A stretch of 64,000 bases of DNA from Marinobacter adhaerens HP15 (GTDB lineage: Bacteria; Pseudomonadota; Gammaproteobacteria; Pseudomonadales; Oleiphilaceae), in assembly GCF_000166295.1 (NCBI RefSeq), contig NC_017506.1, positions 3,348,001-3,412,000 of the forward strand, given 5' to 3'. The notes beneath the pieces are model-generated. The model searched no databases, was not told where the DNA came from, and saw nothing but the letters and a program-made list of their open reading frames with translations. Positions 36,852 through 46,406 of this stretch are shown piece by piece (the stretch's first letter is position 1; each line of letters starts with the position of its first letter). The position numbers and the translations under genes were made by a program.

Positions 36852-38219
36852 TCAGGGCTTTTCGAGCGCGCAGGTTCGAAAACCAGTGTATACGTCGTTC
36901 CGAAGCGGGAGATAGGCCTGCCGATAGGTACCCCGGATAAGGCAGGATGACGTTGCACAACTGCCCCCCTTGGTGACTTTGTGATCACCGAACTGCAGGG
37001 TGGACATGAAAGGGTACATATCCACTTTGAAACCGTCGTAGGGCAGGAACTGATCGCCGGTCCACTCCCAGACCGTGCCAGTCATCTGCCGGCAGCCGAA
37101 CGGACTGTCACCCGCAGGAAAGTCGAACACCGGGTTCTGCGCCATGGCGCGCCCGTTGAGATCCGCCAGCTGTTCGGTCGGCGCCGAGTTGCCCCAGGGA
37201 AAACGCCGGAATGGCTCGCCCGGGCGATTGCCCAGAGCCGCCACTTCCCACTCGTATTCCGTTGGCAGCCGACGCCCTGCCCAACGGCACCAGGCCTCCG
37301 CCTCCCAGAATGTCACGTGAGTGACCGGTGCATCCGGATTGAGCGACTGCCAGCGATCGAACACCCGCTCCTGCCACTGCTCATCATGCCAGCGCCAGTA
37401 AAGCGGGTGACGGGGCGTCCGTAAAAGAGGCTCGTCACTGCCGTGAACCAGGGCAACATCGGTTTCGGTCTGGAGCCATTTCCGCCCGCCAAAAGACCAG
37501 AGCTCTGGCCGCCGGTAGCCACCGTCTTCCACAAACTCCATAAATTCCCGGTTGCTGACCAGGCATTTTGAAATTGCGAACGATTCCAGCTTCACGGTAA
37601 ACCATGGCTTTTCATTGTCGAAGGCAAAATCGTCACTGGCGTACTGCCCGGACTCACCCGGCATCCCGATCAGCCACTCTCCTGCCGGAACATAGGCGTC
37701 TCCCTGATGCGAGTCACCTGGCGCCGGTCGGTACAAATCAGTACCCGGCGGAGCCGGGTAGCCAACGGTCTGACGGCACCAGATCATCGATTCGATGTGC
37801 ATGTTCTGGTGGTAGATTGCGTAGCGGTAGAGGTAACGGGCCTGGTCGGTTAACGGTTGCTTCTCGATCCGCTCGGCCACGCGGTCATAGATGAGATTGA
37901 AGTAGTCGAGGGTTTTCTGCCGCCCGGGAAACAACTCCCGGTTCCATCGATCCCGGTGTTCGATGTGGAACGAATCCCACAGGTCGTCCATGGCAGGATC
38001 ATGGCTCGGTGTGCCATCCAGCAGGTTGAAGACGAAGACTTCGTAAAAGAAGGCCGCATGCCCCATTTCCCAGAGCGGTGGATTGACGCCCGGATGGTAG
38101 GGAACGTCCAGCGCGGTCTCGGGAAGAGAACACACGAGAGTCTCGGTTCGCTTCCTTGTCCATTCAAGCTGCTCCAGCAATTCCGACTTTGCCAGATCGA
38201 TTTGCTCAATCACTGTCAT
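36852..38219 (-). CDS. EgtB-like sulfoxide synthase (SUMF1/DinB fusion)
   Basis: A 455-residue non-heme iron enzyme of the EgtB/SenA type: an N-terminal DinB-like helical domain with a conserved His (EMGHAAFFYE) and HQNMHIE (His-X3-His-X-Glu), forming the iron ligands, then a C-terminal FGE-sulfatase domain with GGSCATS. EgtB joins a thiol to trimethylhistidine, SenA a selenosugar. No EgtD-type methyltransferase and no SenB/SenC partner is visible in the window, so the product (ergothioneine, selenoneine or another) is open. The ATG at 38219 is preferred, with GGTGA eight bases upstream; an in-frame GTG lies 12 bases before it. Confidence 0.8.
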   Translation of the reverse strand: MTVIEQIDLAKSELLEQLEWTRKRTETLVCSLPETALDVPYHPGVNPPLWEMGHAAFFYEVFVFNLLDGTPSHDPAMDDLWDSFHIEHRDRWNRELFPGRQKTLDYFNLIYDRVAERIEKQPLTDQARYLYRYAIYHQNMHIESMIWCRQTVGYPAPPGTDLYRPAPGDSHQGDAYVPAGEWLIGMPGESGQYASDDFAFDNEKPWFTVKLESFAISKCLVSNREFMEFVEDGGYRRPELWSFGGRKWLQTETDVALVHGSDEPLLRTPRHPLYWRWHDEQWQERVFDRWQSLNPDAPVTHVTFWEAEAWCRWAGRRLPTEYEWEVAALGNRPGEPFRRFPWGNSAPTEQLADLNGRAMAQNPVFDFPAGDSPFGCRQMTGTVWEWTGDQFLPYDGFKVDMYPFMSTLQFGDHKVTKGGSCATSSCLIRGTYRQAYLPLRNDVYTGFRTCALEKP

Positions 38220-38288
38220 CGTGCCAGTCACCCATCAAAACAGATGAGCAACAGCATAACAGAGAGTACAGAGACCGGTTAAACGGCG

Positions 38289-40103
38289 TCACGCCCAGAC
38301 CGCCAGAATGACCGGCACAGCTACCACGGTCACGAGGAGAGACAGCGGCAGCCCCAGCCGCCAGTAGTCCCCAAAGCGATAACCTCCGGGCTCCATAACC
38401 AGAGCATTGGATTGATGCCCTACCGGGGTCAGAAAGGCGCAGGAGGCGCCAACCGCCACCGCCATCAACATGGCATCGGCGGCAATGCCAAGCTGCCCGG
38501 AAAGACTCAAGGCAATCGGCGCAACCAGGATGGCCGCTGCCGCGTTGTTCACAACGTTCGACAGCAGCATTGTGCCCGTGAGGACAATGGTAACAACCAC
38601 CCAGGCATCCCCTCCAGAGCCCAGCATCAGCATCCAGGACGCGATCAATTCTGCCCCACCGGTAGTCTCGAGGGCCTGCCCGACAGGAATCATGGCGGCC
38701 AGCAGAACGATAACGGGCCAGTCAATCGCCCGGTAGGCTTCCTGGTTGCTGAGAACCTTGCTGAGAACCATGACCACGGCGCAGGCGACCAGCGCGACGG
38801 GGGGCGATAACCAGCCAACCACAATCAATGCTATGGCGGCGATAAAAAGGCCGCCAGCCAGAAGGGAGTTGCGCTCCCTGCCAAACCGGAGACCCCGCTC
38901 GGCCAGGGGCAGGCAGCCGAGCCCCTGAAGCGTGACACGCAAGGTTTCCTCCTCGCCCTGGACCAGAAGGATGTCGCCAGCCTGAAAACGAATATCACCG
39001 AGGCGTCGCTGCAACCGTTGCCCCTGACGCGCAATCGCAACGATGTTGAGACCGTTCTGCTCGCGAAGATTGAGCCTGTTGGCGGTTTTTCCGATCAGCC
39101 CCGATTCCGGCGTGATGACCGCTTCGATCAAACGCACGTCGCCTTCGGACAGGGACTTTTCGCCCGGCTTTCCCGATTCTGTTTCGTCCTGATCGGACGC
39201 CTCGGAAGAGGCTTCCTCCACACTCGCCAACTCGAGCCCGGTGCTGTCCAGAAAGTCCTGCAAGGCATCGGTATCCGCTTCCACCAGGAGCAGATCGTCG
39301 CCGCGCAGGACGGAGAACGTAGAGGGAGCCAGCGACCGCTTGTCATCCCGGATAAGCGCCAGAACCACGACGTCCTTCTCGGCATCCGCGCGCGTCAGAA
39401 GCCCATGAAGGGTCGCCCCAATGTGGGAGGAATCCTCCGGCACCCGAAGCTCGGTAACATAGTCGCCCACACTGAACAGCTTGCCACCGTCGTCGGGTTT
39501 ACCCCGTCGCGGCGTCAGCCGCCACCCGACCAGCGTGATAAAGCAAATGCCTGCCAACGTAATAGCAAGGCCCACCGGTGCGAAGTCAAACATGCCGAAA
39601 GAACCAGCTTCCCGATAACTGGCAATGATGATGTTCGGAGGCGTGCCAATCAGTGTCATGGTTCCCCCGAGCAGGGAACCAAATGCCAGGGGCATCAGCA
39701 GCAGCGAGGGCGACCGCCCGGCTTCCCTGGACATCCAGACCGCCACCGGCATCAACAATGCGAGTGCACCAACGTTGTTGATAAACCCCGAGCAAAGGGC
39801 CACCACTGAAGTCAGCATCAGCACCTGCAGCGTGGGCCGGTGCCCGACCTTTCCAAGCAGCCTGGCCAGGCGGTCAACCACACCGCCGTTGACCAGCCCC
39901 TGGCTGATCACCAGAACCGCCGCCACCGTGACAACCGCCGGATGACTAAAGCCGTCGAACAGTTGATCCACAGGCACGATCCCGGCAATCGAGACAGCAA
40001 GAAGCGCGATCAGGGCGACCAGATCGAACCGGATTCGGTTCCAGACGAACAGCACCAGGGCGATACCCAGTATCGAAAAAACAATGGCCTGATCCGTGTT
40101 CAA
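38289..40103 (-). CDS. SLC13/DASS-type anion transporter with TrkA-C domains
   Basis: A 604-residue inner-membrane transporter. Two blocks of hydrophobic helices flank a central soluble region (about residues 205-390) with two TrkA-C-like (RCK-C) domains, for instance ELRVPEDSSHIG and GDILLVQGEEE. The membrane part has GTPPNIIIASYREA and VGHQSNALVMEPGGY, both typical of SLC13/CitT-type Na:carboxylate or sulfate symporters. Substrate is uncertain. Best start is a TTG at 40103 with GGAGG seven bases away; GTGs at 40106 and 40124 are in frame. It lies upstream of the EgtB-like gene on the same strand, 70 bases apart. Confidence 0.82.
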   Translation of the reverse strand: MNTDQAIVFSILGIALVLFVWNRIRFDLVALIALLAVSIAGIVPVDQLFDGFSHPAVVTVAAVLVISQGLVNGGVVDRLARLLGKVGHRPTLQVLMLTSVVALCSGFINNVGALALLMPVAVWMSREAGRSPSLLLMPLAFGSLLGGTMTLIGTPPNIIIASYREAGSFGMFDFAPVGLAITLAGICFITLVGWRLTPRRGKPDDGGKLFSVGDYVTELRVPEDSSHIGATLHGLLTRADAEKDVVVLALIRDDKRSLAPSTFSVLRGDDLLLVEADTDALQDFLDSTGLELASVEEASSEASDQDETESGKPGEKSLSEGDVRLIEAVITPESGLIGKTANRLNLREQNGLNIVAIARQGQRLQRRLGDIRFQAGDILLVQGEEETLRVTLQGLGCLPLAERGLRFGRERNSLLAGGLFIAAIALIVVGWLSPPVALVACAVVMVLSKVLSNQEAYRAIDWPVIVLLAAMIPVGQALETTGGAELIASWMLMLGSGGDAWVVVTIVLTGTMLLSNVVNNAAAAILVAPIALSLSGQLGIAADAMLMAVAVGASCAFLTPVGHQSNALVMEPGGYRFGDYWRLGLPLSLLVTVVAVPVILAVWA

Positions 40104-40196
40104 CACCTTCCCTCCGGTTGGCACCGAGCTTGTTTCTCTTCAGGTTACAGTATCGAACACATCACGAGCGATACACCAAATATCCTCGCCTCAACG

Positions 40197-40223
40197 AAAA
40201 AACCCCGCCGAGGCGGGGTTTTT
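40197..40223 (-). terminator. aceA terminator
   Basis: Read on the minus strand, AACCCCGCC / GGCGGGGTT forms a stem followed by TTTTTT, 44 bases after the aceA stop. Confidence 0.88.
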
Positions 40224-40266
40224 GTGGCTTCCGGATTACTCCAGAAGAGACAACTGAACTGTTCTA

Positions 40267-41859
40267 TTAACCGAACTGGTTCATGGTGTTGTCTTTACCA
40301 CCGGCCTTCAGGGCCGCTTCACCAGCGAAGAACTCCTTGTGGTCGTCACCGATGTTGGAACCAGCCATGTCCTGGTGCTTAACGGTAGCGATACCCTGAC
40401 GGATTTCCTTGCGCTGTACACCAGCCACGTAGGCCAGCATGCCTTCGTCACCGAAGTAACCCTTGGCCAGGTTGTCGGTAGACAGGGCCGCGGTGTGGTA
40501 AGTCGGCAGCGTGATCAGGTGGTGGAAGATACCCGCTTCGCGTGAACCGTCACGCTGGAAGTTACGGCACCACTCGTCGGCCAGCTGACCCAGCTCGGTG
40601 TTGTCGTACTCTTCGCTCATCAGCTTGGCGCGGTCGTAGGCAGAAACGTCCTTGCCTTCTTCCTTCCATGCGTCGAATACCTGCTGACGGAAGTTCAGAG
40701 TCCAGTTGAAGGACGGGCTGTTGTTGTAAACCAGCTTGGCGTCGGGAACCACTTCCTTGATGCGGTTAACCATGGCTGCAATCTGGCCAACGTGCGGCTT
40801 CTCGGTTTCGATCCACAGCAGGTCAGCACCGTTCTGCAGGCTGGTGATGCAATCCAGAACCACACGGTCTTCGCCAGTGCCCGGCTTGAACTGGAACAGG
40901 CCAGACGCCAGACGCTTCGGACGAACCAGCTGACCGTTCTGCTTGATCACAACGTCGCCGTTGTTGATGTCTTCTGCCTTCTCGATCACTTCACCGTCGA
41001 TGAAGCTGTTGTACTGGTCGCCCAGATCGCCCGGCTCGTTGGTCACGGCGATTTTCTGAGTCAGGCCAGCGCCCAGGGAGTCAGTACGGGCAACGATAAC
41101 ACCGTCGTCCACACCCAGCTCCAGGAACGCCAGACGAACGGCGTTGATCTTGGACAGGAAGTCGGCGTGGGGAACAGTTACCTTGCCGTCCTGGTGACCA
41201 CACTGCTTCTCGTCAGATACCTGGTTCTCGATCTGGATGCAGCAGGCACCGGCTTCAATCATCTGCTTGGCCAGCAGGTAAGTCGCTTCGGCGTTACCGA
41301 AACCAGCGTCGATGTCAGCGATGATCGGAACAACGTGAGTTTCGTGGTTGTCGATCTGCTTGATCAGCTCTTCAGCCTTGGCGTTGTCGCCGGCATTCTC
41401 GGCTTCTTCCAGGGCACGGAACAGGTGGTTCAGTTCCCAGGCATCCGCCTGACGCAGGAAGGTGTAGAGCTCTTCGATCAGGCCAGATACGGCAGTCTTC
41501 TCGTGCATGGACTGGTCAGGCAGCGGACCGAACTCGGAACGCAGTGCAGCAACCATCCAGCCGGACAGGTACAGGTAACGACGCTTGGTGGTGCCGAAGT
41601 GCTTCTTGATGGACAGCATCTTCTGCTGACCGATGAAGCCGTGCCAGCAGCCCAGGGACTGGGTGTACTGGGAAGTGTCCTTGTCGTAGTTCGCCATGTC
41701 TTCGCGCATGATCTTGGCGGTGTACTTGGCGATGTCCAGACCAGTCTTGAACTTGTTCTGGGCGCGCATGCGAGCGGCGTGCTTCGGGTTGATGGCGTTC
41801 CAGGTCGGGTGCTGCTTCAACAGGGAAGCGATCTGGTCAACGTCTTGTGCGTAGGGCAT
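40267..41859 (-). CDS. aceA: Isocitrate lyase, long form
   Basis: Splits isocitrate to glyoxylate and succinate, the committed step of the glyoxylate bypass needed on acetate, fatty acids or alkanes. The 530-residue protein has the active-site motif KQCGH (KKCGH in short forms), ADIDAGFGNAEATY and DSLGAGLTQK. The length is that of the long class found in Pseudomonas and other gammaproteobacteria rather than the 430-residue E. coli form. AAAGGA lies nine bases before the ATG. Single gene with its own terminator; no aceB or aceK is nearby. Confidence 0.95.
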   Translation of the reverse strand: MPYAQDVDQIASLLKQHPTWNAINPKHAARMRAQNKFKTGLDIAKYTAKIMREDMANYDKDTSQYTQSLGCWHGFIGQQKMLSIKKHFGTTKRRYLYLSGWMVAALRSEFGPLPDQSMHEKTAVSGLIEELYTFLRQADAWELNHLFRALEEAENAGDNAKAEELIKQIDNHETHVVPIIADIDAGFGNAEATYLLAKQMIEAGACCIQIENQVSDEKQCGHQDGKVTVPHADFLSKINAVRLAFLELGVDDGVIVARTDSLGAGLTQKIAVTNEPGDLGDQYNSFIDGEVIEKAEDINNGDVVIKQNGQLVRPKRLASGLFQFKPGTGEDRVVLDCITSLQNGADLLWIETEKPHVGQIAAMVNRIKEVVPDAKLVYNNSPSFNWTLNFRQQVFDAWKEEGKDVSAYDRAKLMSEEYDNTELGQLADEWCRNFQRDGSREAGIFHHLITLPTYHTAALSTDNLAKGYFGDEGMLAYVAGVQRKEIRQGIATVKHQDMAGSNIGDDHKEFFAGEAALKAGGKDNTMNQFG

Positions 41860-41980
41860 GGTCTCAATCCTTTCTACGTTGGTTTTCTAAGTCGATGCGG
41901 AGAAGCGTACAGCCACTTCCGAAGCCAACAACCTGCTCACTTTTTGAGCGAAGCGCTGACGTTGATGGTTACTTTAGTGG

Positions 41981-42000
41981 TTTCAAATTTATAATTGAAA
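41981..42000. promoter_or_regulatory. AT-rich inverted repeat between aceA and DUF1538 operon
   Basis: TTTCAA-ATTTATAA-TTGAAA, six-base perfect half-sites in the most AT-rich stretch of the region (41970-42020). It lies about 120 bases ahead of aceA on one side and 140 ahead of the DUF1538 gene on the other, so either could be the target. Possibly only a promoter region. Confidence 0.35.
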
Positions 42001-42137
42001 TTTATATGATCTATTTTCGGCATTTTCCTGGTGAATGGTAAGAGCCCCTTATTCTTGAGTTGGATCAACATCGGAAAAGTGGCTATTGTTACTGTTACCA
42101 GTGAGCAAGCATCACCCGACCCCATCAGGCGCAAACA

Positions 42138-43631
42138 GTGTTCTACCTGCGAGCTTTCAGCCACTCCCTTGTGCATGCCCTGAAGAACCTGTTTCCTATC
42201 ATCGCCGTCGTTGTCTTCTTCCAGCTTGTTATTCTCCGGCAAATGCCGGACAACACGTTTGCGATGGCAGCGGGTCTGCTGATCGTGGCTGTCGGCGTTG
42301 CCTTGTTCCTCCAGGGCCTTGAGCTGAGCATCTTCCCGGTTGGCAAAAGTCTGTCCAATCAGTTTGCCCGCAGGGGCTCTGTGCCGGTTCTGCTCTCGTT
42401 CGGCTTCGCAATGGGCTTTTCTGCGGTGGTGGCAGAGCCGGCACTGATTGCCGTGGCCCAGCAGGCGGAGGAAATCAGCGAGGGCAAGATAAAGGCCCTG
42501 ACACTCAGGATACTGGTGGCCGTTTCCGTTGGCCTCGTCGTTGCCCTGGGCGTGTTCAGAACCATATTTGGTTACCCGCTGCACTGGTTCATGATCATCG
42601 GTTACATCGTGGTGGTGATCATTACCTGGTTCGCGCCACCCGAGATTGTTGGTCTTGCCTACGATTCCGGTGGCGTGACCACCAACATTGTCACCGTTCC
42701 CCTGATTGCCGCCCTGGGCATTGGTCTCGCGGCTTCCATTCGGGGTCGAAACCCCCTGTTGGACGGCTTCGGACTGGTTGCCCTCGCGGTGATGGTTCCC
42801 ATGATTACCGTTCAGCTTTACGGGATTTTCGTCTATTCCGGTGTGACAACCGATCCGACCACGGTGCCAACCCTGGTACACAATGGAACCGCCGATCAGA
42901 CTCCCGTTCTGCTGACGATGCTGCTCGATCTTGCCGGCATGATCCGGGATGTACTTCCGATCATTATCACCATCCTTTTTTTCCAGTACCTGGTGTTGCG
43001 CCGGGGGCTGACCAACCCGCGCAAGATCCTGTTCGGGTTTGCGCTGGTGGTGCTCGGTCTCTATGCCTTCGTGGTCGGTCTGAAACTCGGCCTGTTCCCG
43101 ATCGGCACCAGTATGGCCCGGCAACTGATGAGCATGGAGGGCTTCGTCTTTGTCTATCTCTTCGCCTTCATGATCGGGTTCGCCACCACCATGGCCGAAC
43201 CCGCGTTGATCGCAATCGGACACCAGGCGGAACAGGCCGCGGCCGGTACCATAAACGGCAATGCCATCAGGATTATTGTGGCGGTCGGGGTCGCTGTCGG
43301 GATCACCCTCGGCGTCCACCGGATCATCAGTGGCGACTCCATTCACCATTACATCATTGGCGGCTATATTCTGGTCATCATCCTGACCGCGCTGGCCCCG
43401 AGATACATCATCCCACTGGCGTACGATCTTGGCGGGGTTACCACCTCCGAGGTTACCGTACCTCTGGTAACCGCACTGGGTATTGGTCTGGCCAGCAGCA
43501 TTGAAGGCCGTAACGTGCTGATCGACGGGTTCGGCCTGATTGCCTTCGCCTCCACCTTTCCGATCGTGACGGTGATGGGCTACGCCATCATTGTTGAAAT
43601 GCTTGCCAAGCAGAGGAAAACAGACTCATGA
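42138..43631 (+). CDS. DUF1538 membrane transporter-like protein, tandem-duplicated
   Basis: A 497-residue membrane protein of the DUF1538 family made of two similar halves (about 1-235 and 265-497, offset 254 residues). Each half repeats the same signatures: AEPALIA at 99 and 353, AYDSGGVTT at 174 and AYDLGGVTT at 428, and GRNxLxDGFGL near 204 and 458. The inverted or pseudo-symmetric helix bundle is typical of transporters, but no substrate is established. Start is a GTG with AGG nine bases ahead; no ATG precedes the first helix. The stop overlaps the PII-like gene by four bases, and a CBS protein follows, so the three form an operon. Confidence 0.82.
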   Translation: MFYLRAFSHSLVHALKNLFPIIAVVVFFQLVILRQMPDNTFAMAAGLLIVAVGVALFLQGLELSIFPVGKSLSNQFARRGSVPVLLSFGFAMGFSAVVAEPALIAVAQQAEEISEGKIKALTLRILVAVSVGLVVALGVFRTIFGYPLHWFMIIGYIVVVIITWFAPPEIVGLAYDSGGVTTNIVTVPLIAALGIGLAASIRGRNPLLDGFGLVALAVMVPMITVQLYGIFVYSGVTTDPTTVPTLVHNGTADQTPVLLTMLLDLAGMIRDVLPIIITILFFQYLVLRRGLTNPRKILFGFALVVLGLYAFVVGLKLGLFPIGTSMARQLMSMEGFVFVYLFAFMIGFATTMAEPALIAIGHQAEQAAAGTINGNAIRIIVAVGVAVGITLGVHRIISGDSIHHYIIGGYILVIILTALAPRYIIPLAYDLGGVTTSEVTVPLVTALGIGLASSIEGRNVLIDGFGLIAFASTFPIVTVMGYAIIVEMLAKQRKTDS

Positions 43632-43978
43632 AATTTTCGGTTCTGGTAGCAATTGTTCCAGAGGATCAGGAACAGGACTGCGTTAATGCCGCGAGGGACC
43701 TTGGCGCCGGTGGTATCACGGTGATTCCCGGCCGCGGCATCAGCAACACCGCGAAAAAAACCTTCTTCGGCCTGACCTACGACGGCAGCCAAAGCGTTCT
43801 GCTGATGGTGCTGGAGAAGGGCCTCTCGCTCGATATTCTGAAGGTTATCCAGAAGATACTCATGCCCGACCACAACGATTCCAGAGGACTGGTGTTCACA
43901 CTTCCCCTGGAACACTTGGGCGGGATCGACATGTCCCAGGTCGCAAAATTCGAACAACATCTGAAAGATTCACTGTAA
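43628..43978 (+). CDS. PII-like signalling protein
   Basis: A 116-residue protein with the ferredoxin-like layout of the PII superfamily (MKFSVLVAIVPEDQEQD, then a loop with GRGISNTAKKTFFGL in the place of the T-loop). It lacks the GlnB/GlnK uridylylation Tyr and PROSITE signatures I would expect of a nitrogen PII, so it is a divergent PII-like protein. The start overlaps the DUF1538 stop (ATGA). By analogy with GlnK-AmtB and SbtB-SbtA, it may bind and gate the transporter in response to a nucleotide. That function is inferred. Confidence 0.75.
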   Translation: MKFSVLVAIVPEDQEQDCVNAARDLGAGGITVIPGRGISNTAKKTFFGLTYDGSQSVLLMVLEKGLSLDILKVIQKILMPDHNDSRGLVFTLPLEHLGGIDMSQVAKFEQHLKDSL

Positions 43979-43991
43979 CCGGAGAACAGCC

Positions 43992-44381
43992 ATGAAACTG
44001 GTCAAAGATGTGATGGTGCGGGATGTAATGACCATCTCTCCGTTTGCCAGCATCCGTGAGGCGCTGTCACAGATGAAACAGCACTCTGTGAAATCGCTGG
44101 TGGTGGAGAAAACGAGCGAGCACGATGCCTGGGGTCTGATCACCTATACCAACGTTTTGAAAACGGTTATTGCCGAAGACGGCGACATCGACCTTCTGAA
44201 CGTTTACGACGCCTGCGCCAAGCCTGTCATCAGCGTTGGCGAGAATCTGAACGTCCGACACGCTGCCAGCCTGATGAGCAAATACCGGGTAAAGCGCCTT
44301 CTGGTGCTGGCCGACAATGATCTCAAAGGCTTTGTGGTCATGGACGACATCATGGCGGCCCTGCTCGACAGCATCGACTGA
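43992..44381 (+). CDS. CBS-pair protein
   Basis: A 129-residue protein consisting of one pair of CBS motifs (about residues 5-60 and 72-126), a module that binds AMP, ATP, NAD or related ligands and controls channels or enzymes. Typical CBS motif residues are visible (VRDVMTISPFASIREAL; KYRVKRLLVLADN). It ends the DUF1538-PII operon, 13 bases after the PII-like gene, and converges on the CASTOR/POLLUX-like gene with seven bases between. Confidence 0.88.
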   Translation: MKLVKDVMVRDVMTISPFASIREALSQMKQHSVKSLVVEKTSEHDAWGLITYTNVLKTVIAEDGDIDLLNVYDACAKPVISVGENLNVRHAASLMSKYRVKRLLVLADNDLKGFVVMDDIMAALLDSID

Positions 44382-44388
44382 CCGGCAT

Positions 44389-46335
44389 TCAGGTCATGCA
44401 AAGCACAACCAACCGGTCACCCGGTTGTAACTCAAGGTAGTCCTTGCGGGGAGGGTTCAGCTGCAGGTGGCGCCCGCTTTCATTGGCACGGTGCCGAAAT
44501 ATCCCGAGTGCCAGTTCACCTTCGGCCGCCACCGTTTTTTCCAGCACCTGAAACGTCGCACTGGCGGGCAAAGGGTAATCCGCCGGATCCCGGAACTGGA
44601 TCTCGGCACCGCCAACGGTGAACAGTTCATCCAGCACGATGCGAAGCTCGCGCCGCAACGCCACCTGCGCCAGAACGTGACTGAGAATCATGGGGCTGAT
44701 CATCATCTCGCTCTGATGCCCATCCAGCAGGTGCCGGTTGTCGGGGTCGCTCAACTCCATGATCAGTTGAGGCCTCCGGGCAAAATCGGCCAGGATGTCT
44801 TCAAGCTGCAGGTAGCCCACCATCGCGCGGGCATCGGCCTCTTCACCAGAAGCCAGCCGGTCACTGCTCAGCAGGATCACGGTATCGTAGCCTGCCGGCC
44901 CTATCCGGCGGAGCTCCCCCTCCACCATGTAGTCCGCCTCGATATGCCGACAGGTCAGGCGGCCCGAATTGTCGACATAGCGTGCAATGGCCTGTTCCCG
45001 TTCGGCTTTGGGAACCACGGAGACCAGATCCACCTCAAAATGACGGTGGCCATAGCTGAGGAACTCCGCGATCAGGCTGGGCACGCGTCGGTTCCAGCCT
45101 AACACCAGAACCCGATGATTCATCTGGTCCACGGGCCGCTCAACCCGTACCGCCTGCCCTCTAACCAAGCTCGGCAAGGGCGCCTTTTTGGGATTCGGCT
45201 CGGTCTCGGAGTAATCCCGGGCCATGATGACCACCCGATCAGCCGATGCAATGGGTGAGTCTGAGGGCGCCAGCAACTGGACGTCCCATCCTGAACTGCC
45301 CGGCTTCAGCAGCCCCAGCACGATAACTTCGGGCCGGGCGGCCGCCAGCTCGCCCAGCGTCATGCCAGCCAGCGACTCGCCTCCGCGGATATAGATCTCG
45401 TTACCCTCACCGGCTGTCAGCAGCTCGTTGAACACTTCCGACAGGCCGGGATGAAGGATGTTCTGCACCATCAGGCGACTGATGGTGGCATCGCCGGCCA
45501 CGACCTCCACGGCCCCGGGGTAGGCCCGCTCTATCACCGGGAGTTTGCGGACGTCCTGGATCTCGGCCACCACAAACGGCAACGAGGACTGAAAATGCCT
45601 TGCCTGCGCGGCTATGGACAGCAGCGCCTTGACCGTCTCCACATCCGACGTAACCAGGCTGCCAGCTTCGTGGGCGGCACTGGGCACGATAACCGCCGCT
45701 GCATCCAGGCAAGCCACTCGGTGCAGGGCATCCGGCTGGATTGCGGATCCCGATCGCAGGATGATCTGGCGGGCCCGGCGCCCGATACCAGGCTCGGTGC
45801 GCAACTCATGAACCTGGGCTGCAGACGCCTCTTCAGACAACACCACGAGGTTGAGCTTCTGGGCATCGTGCTTTTCCAGAAAACGGCGCACCCGGCCACT
45901 GGAGCCCAACAGCTCGGAGAGCAACGGGAGGGTCTGGCTGGTCCAGCCCAGCACCACCACATGATTCTTAAGCGTAACCGGCGTAAGGCCTCTCTCAAGA
46001 TCCGCCATTTTAGCGATCAACCACCGTGTCAGGATCGCCACCAGAGTGCCCATGAACACCACATAGCCGCTGATAGTCAGCAGGGTCGAGACAAAGCGCT
46101 GCCAGGTGCCAACGTCGTCACCCAGGTAACCTGGATCGGTCAACCGAAGAAACGCCCACCAGATTGCCGAGCCCGGATCTTCGAAGTCGCCGCCCTGGGG
46201 AACCACAAGCAGGCCACCGATTAACGAGATCAGGCCAATGAAGACTCCGACCACGAGAAGCTGAAATCCCGCGCCTTTGACGAGCTGGCGTTCCAGTATG
46301 AATTTGACTCGGTCGATCAGCCGGAAAGGCAGCAT
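44389..46335 (-). CDS. CASTOR/POLLUX-like ion channel with RCK domains
   Basis: A 648-residue protein of the CASTOR/POLLUX/SYM8 family, best known from plant nuclear envelopes but also found in bacteria. Two membrane helices (about 22-46 and 80-105) bracket a pore-loop-like stretch (WWAFLRLTDPGYLGDD). The rest is cytosolic with RCK/Rossmann segments such as HVVVLGWTSQTLPLLSEL and HRVLVLGWNRRVPSLIAEF. Probably a gated cation channel. AGAGGA precedes the ATG. It lies between the CBS gene (convergent) and SulP gene (upstream, same strand, 71 bases). Confidence 0.82.
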   Translation of the reverse strand: MLPFRLIDRVKFILERQLVKGAGFQLLVVGVFIGLISLIGGLLVVPQGGDFEDPGSAIWWAFLRLTDPGYLGDDVGTWQRFVSTLLTISGYVVFMGTLVAILTRWLIAKMADLERGLTPVTLKNHVVVLGWTSQTLPLLSELLGSSGRVRRFLEKHDAQKLNLVVLSEEASAAQVHELRTEPGIGRRARQIILRSGSAIQPDALHRVACLDAAAVIVPSAAHEAGSLVTSDVETVKALLSIAAQARHFQSSLPFVVAEIQDVRKLPVIERAYPGAVEVVAGDATISRLMVQNILHPGLSEVFNELLTAGEGNEIYIRGGESLAGMTLGELAAARPEVIVLGLLKPGSSGWDVQLLAPSDSPIASADRVVIMARDYSETEPNPKKAPLPSLVRGQAVRVERPVDQMNHRVLVLGWNRRVPSLIAEFLSYGHRHFEVDLVSVVPKAEREQAIARYVDNSGRLTCRHIEADYMVEGELRRIGPAGYDTVILLSSDRLASGEEADARAMVGYLQLEDILADFARRPQLIMELSDPDNRHLLDGHQSEMMISPMILSHVLAQVALRRELRIVLDELFTVGGAEIQFRDPADYPLPASATFQVLEKTVAAEGELALGIFRHRANESGRHLQLNPPRKDYLELQPGDRLVVLCMT

Positions 46336-46406
46336 GGCAGTCCTCTTGAAGAGAGTATTTTCGTCGCGTCAGGGTAGACCATCCGGAAACGGATGAAATC
46401 ACGTTT

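Noticed and set aside
41937..43349. 470-codon minus-strand open frame
   Set aside because: Antisense to the DUF1538 gene, with a low-complexity His/Gly/Asn-rich translation and no recognisable domain. The forward frame has membrane helices and internal duplication.
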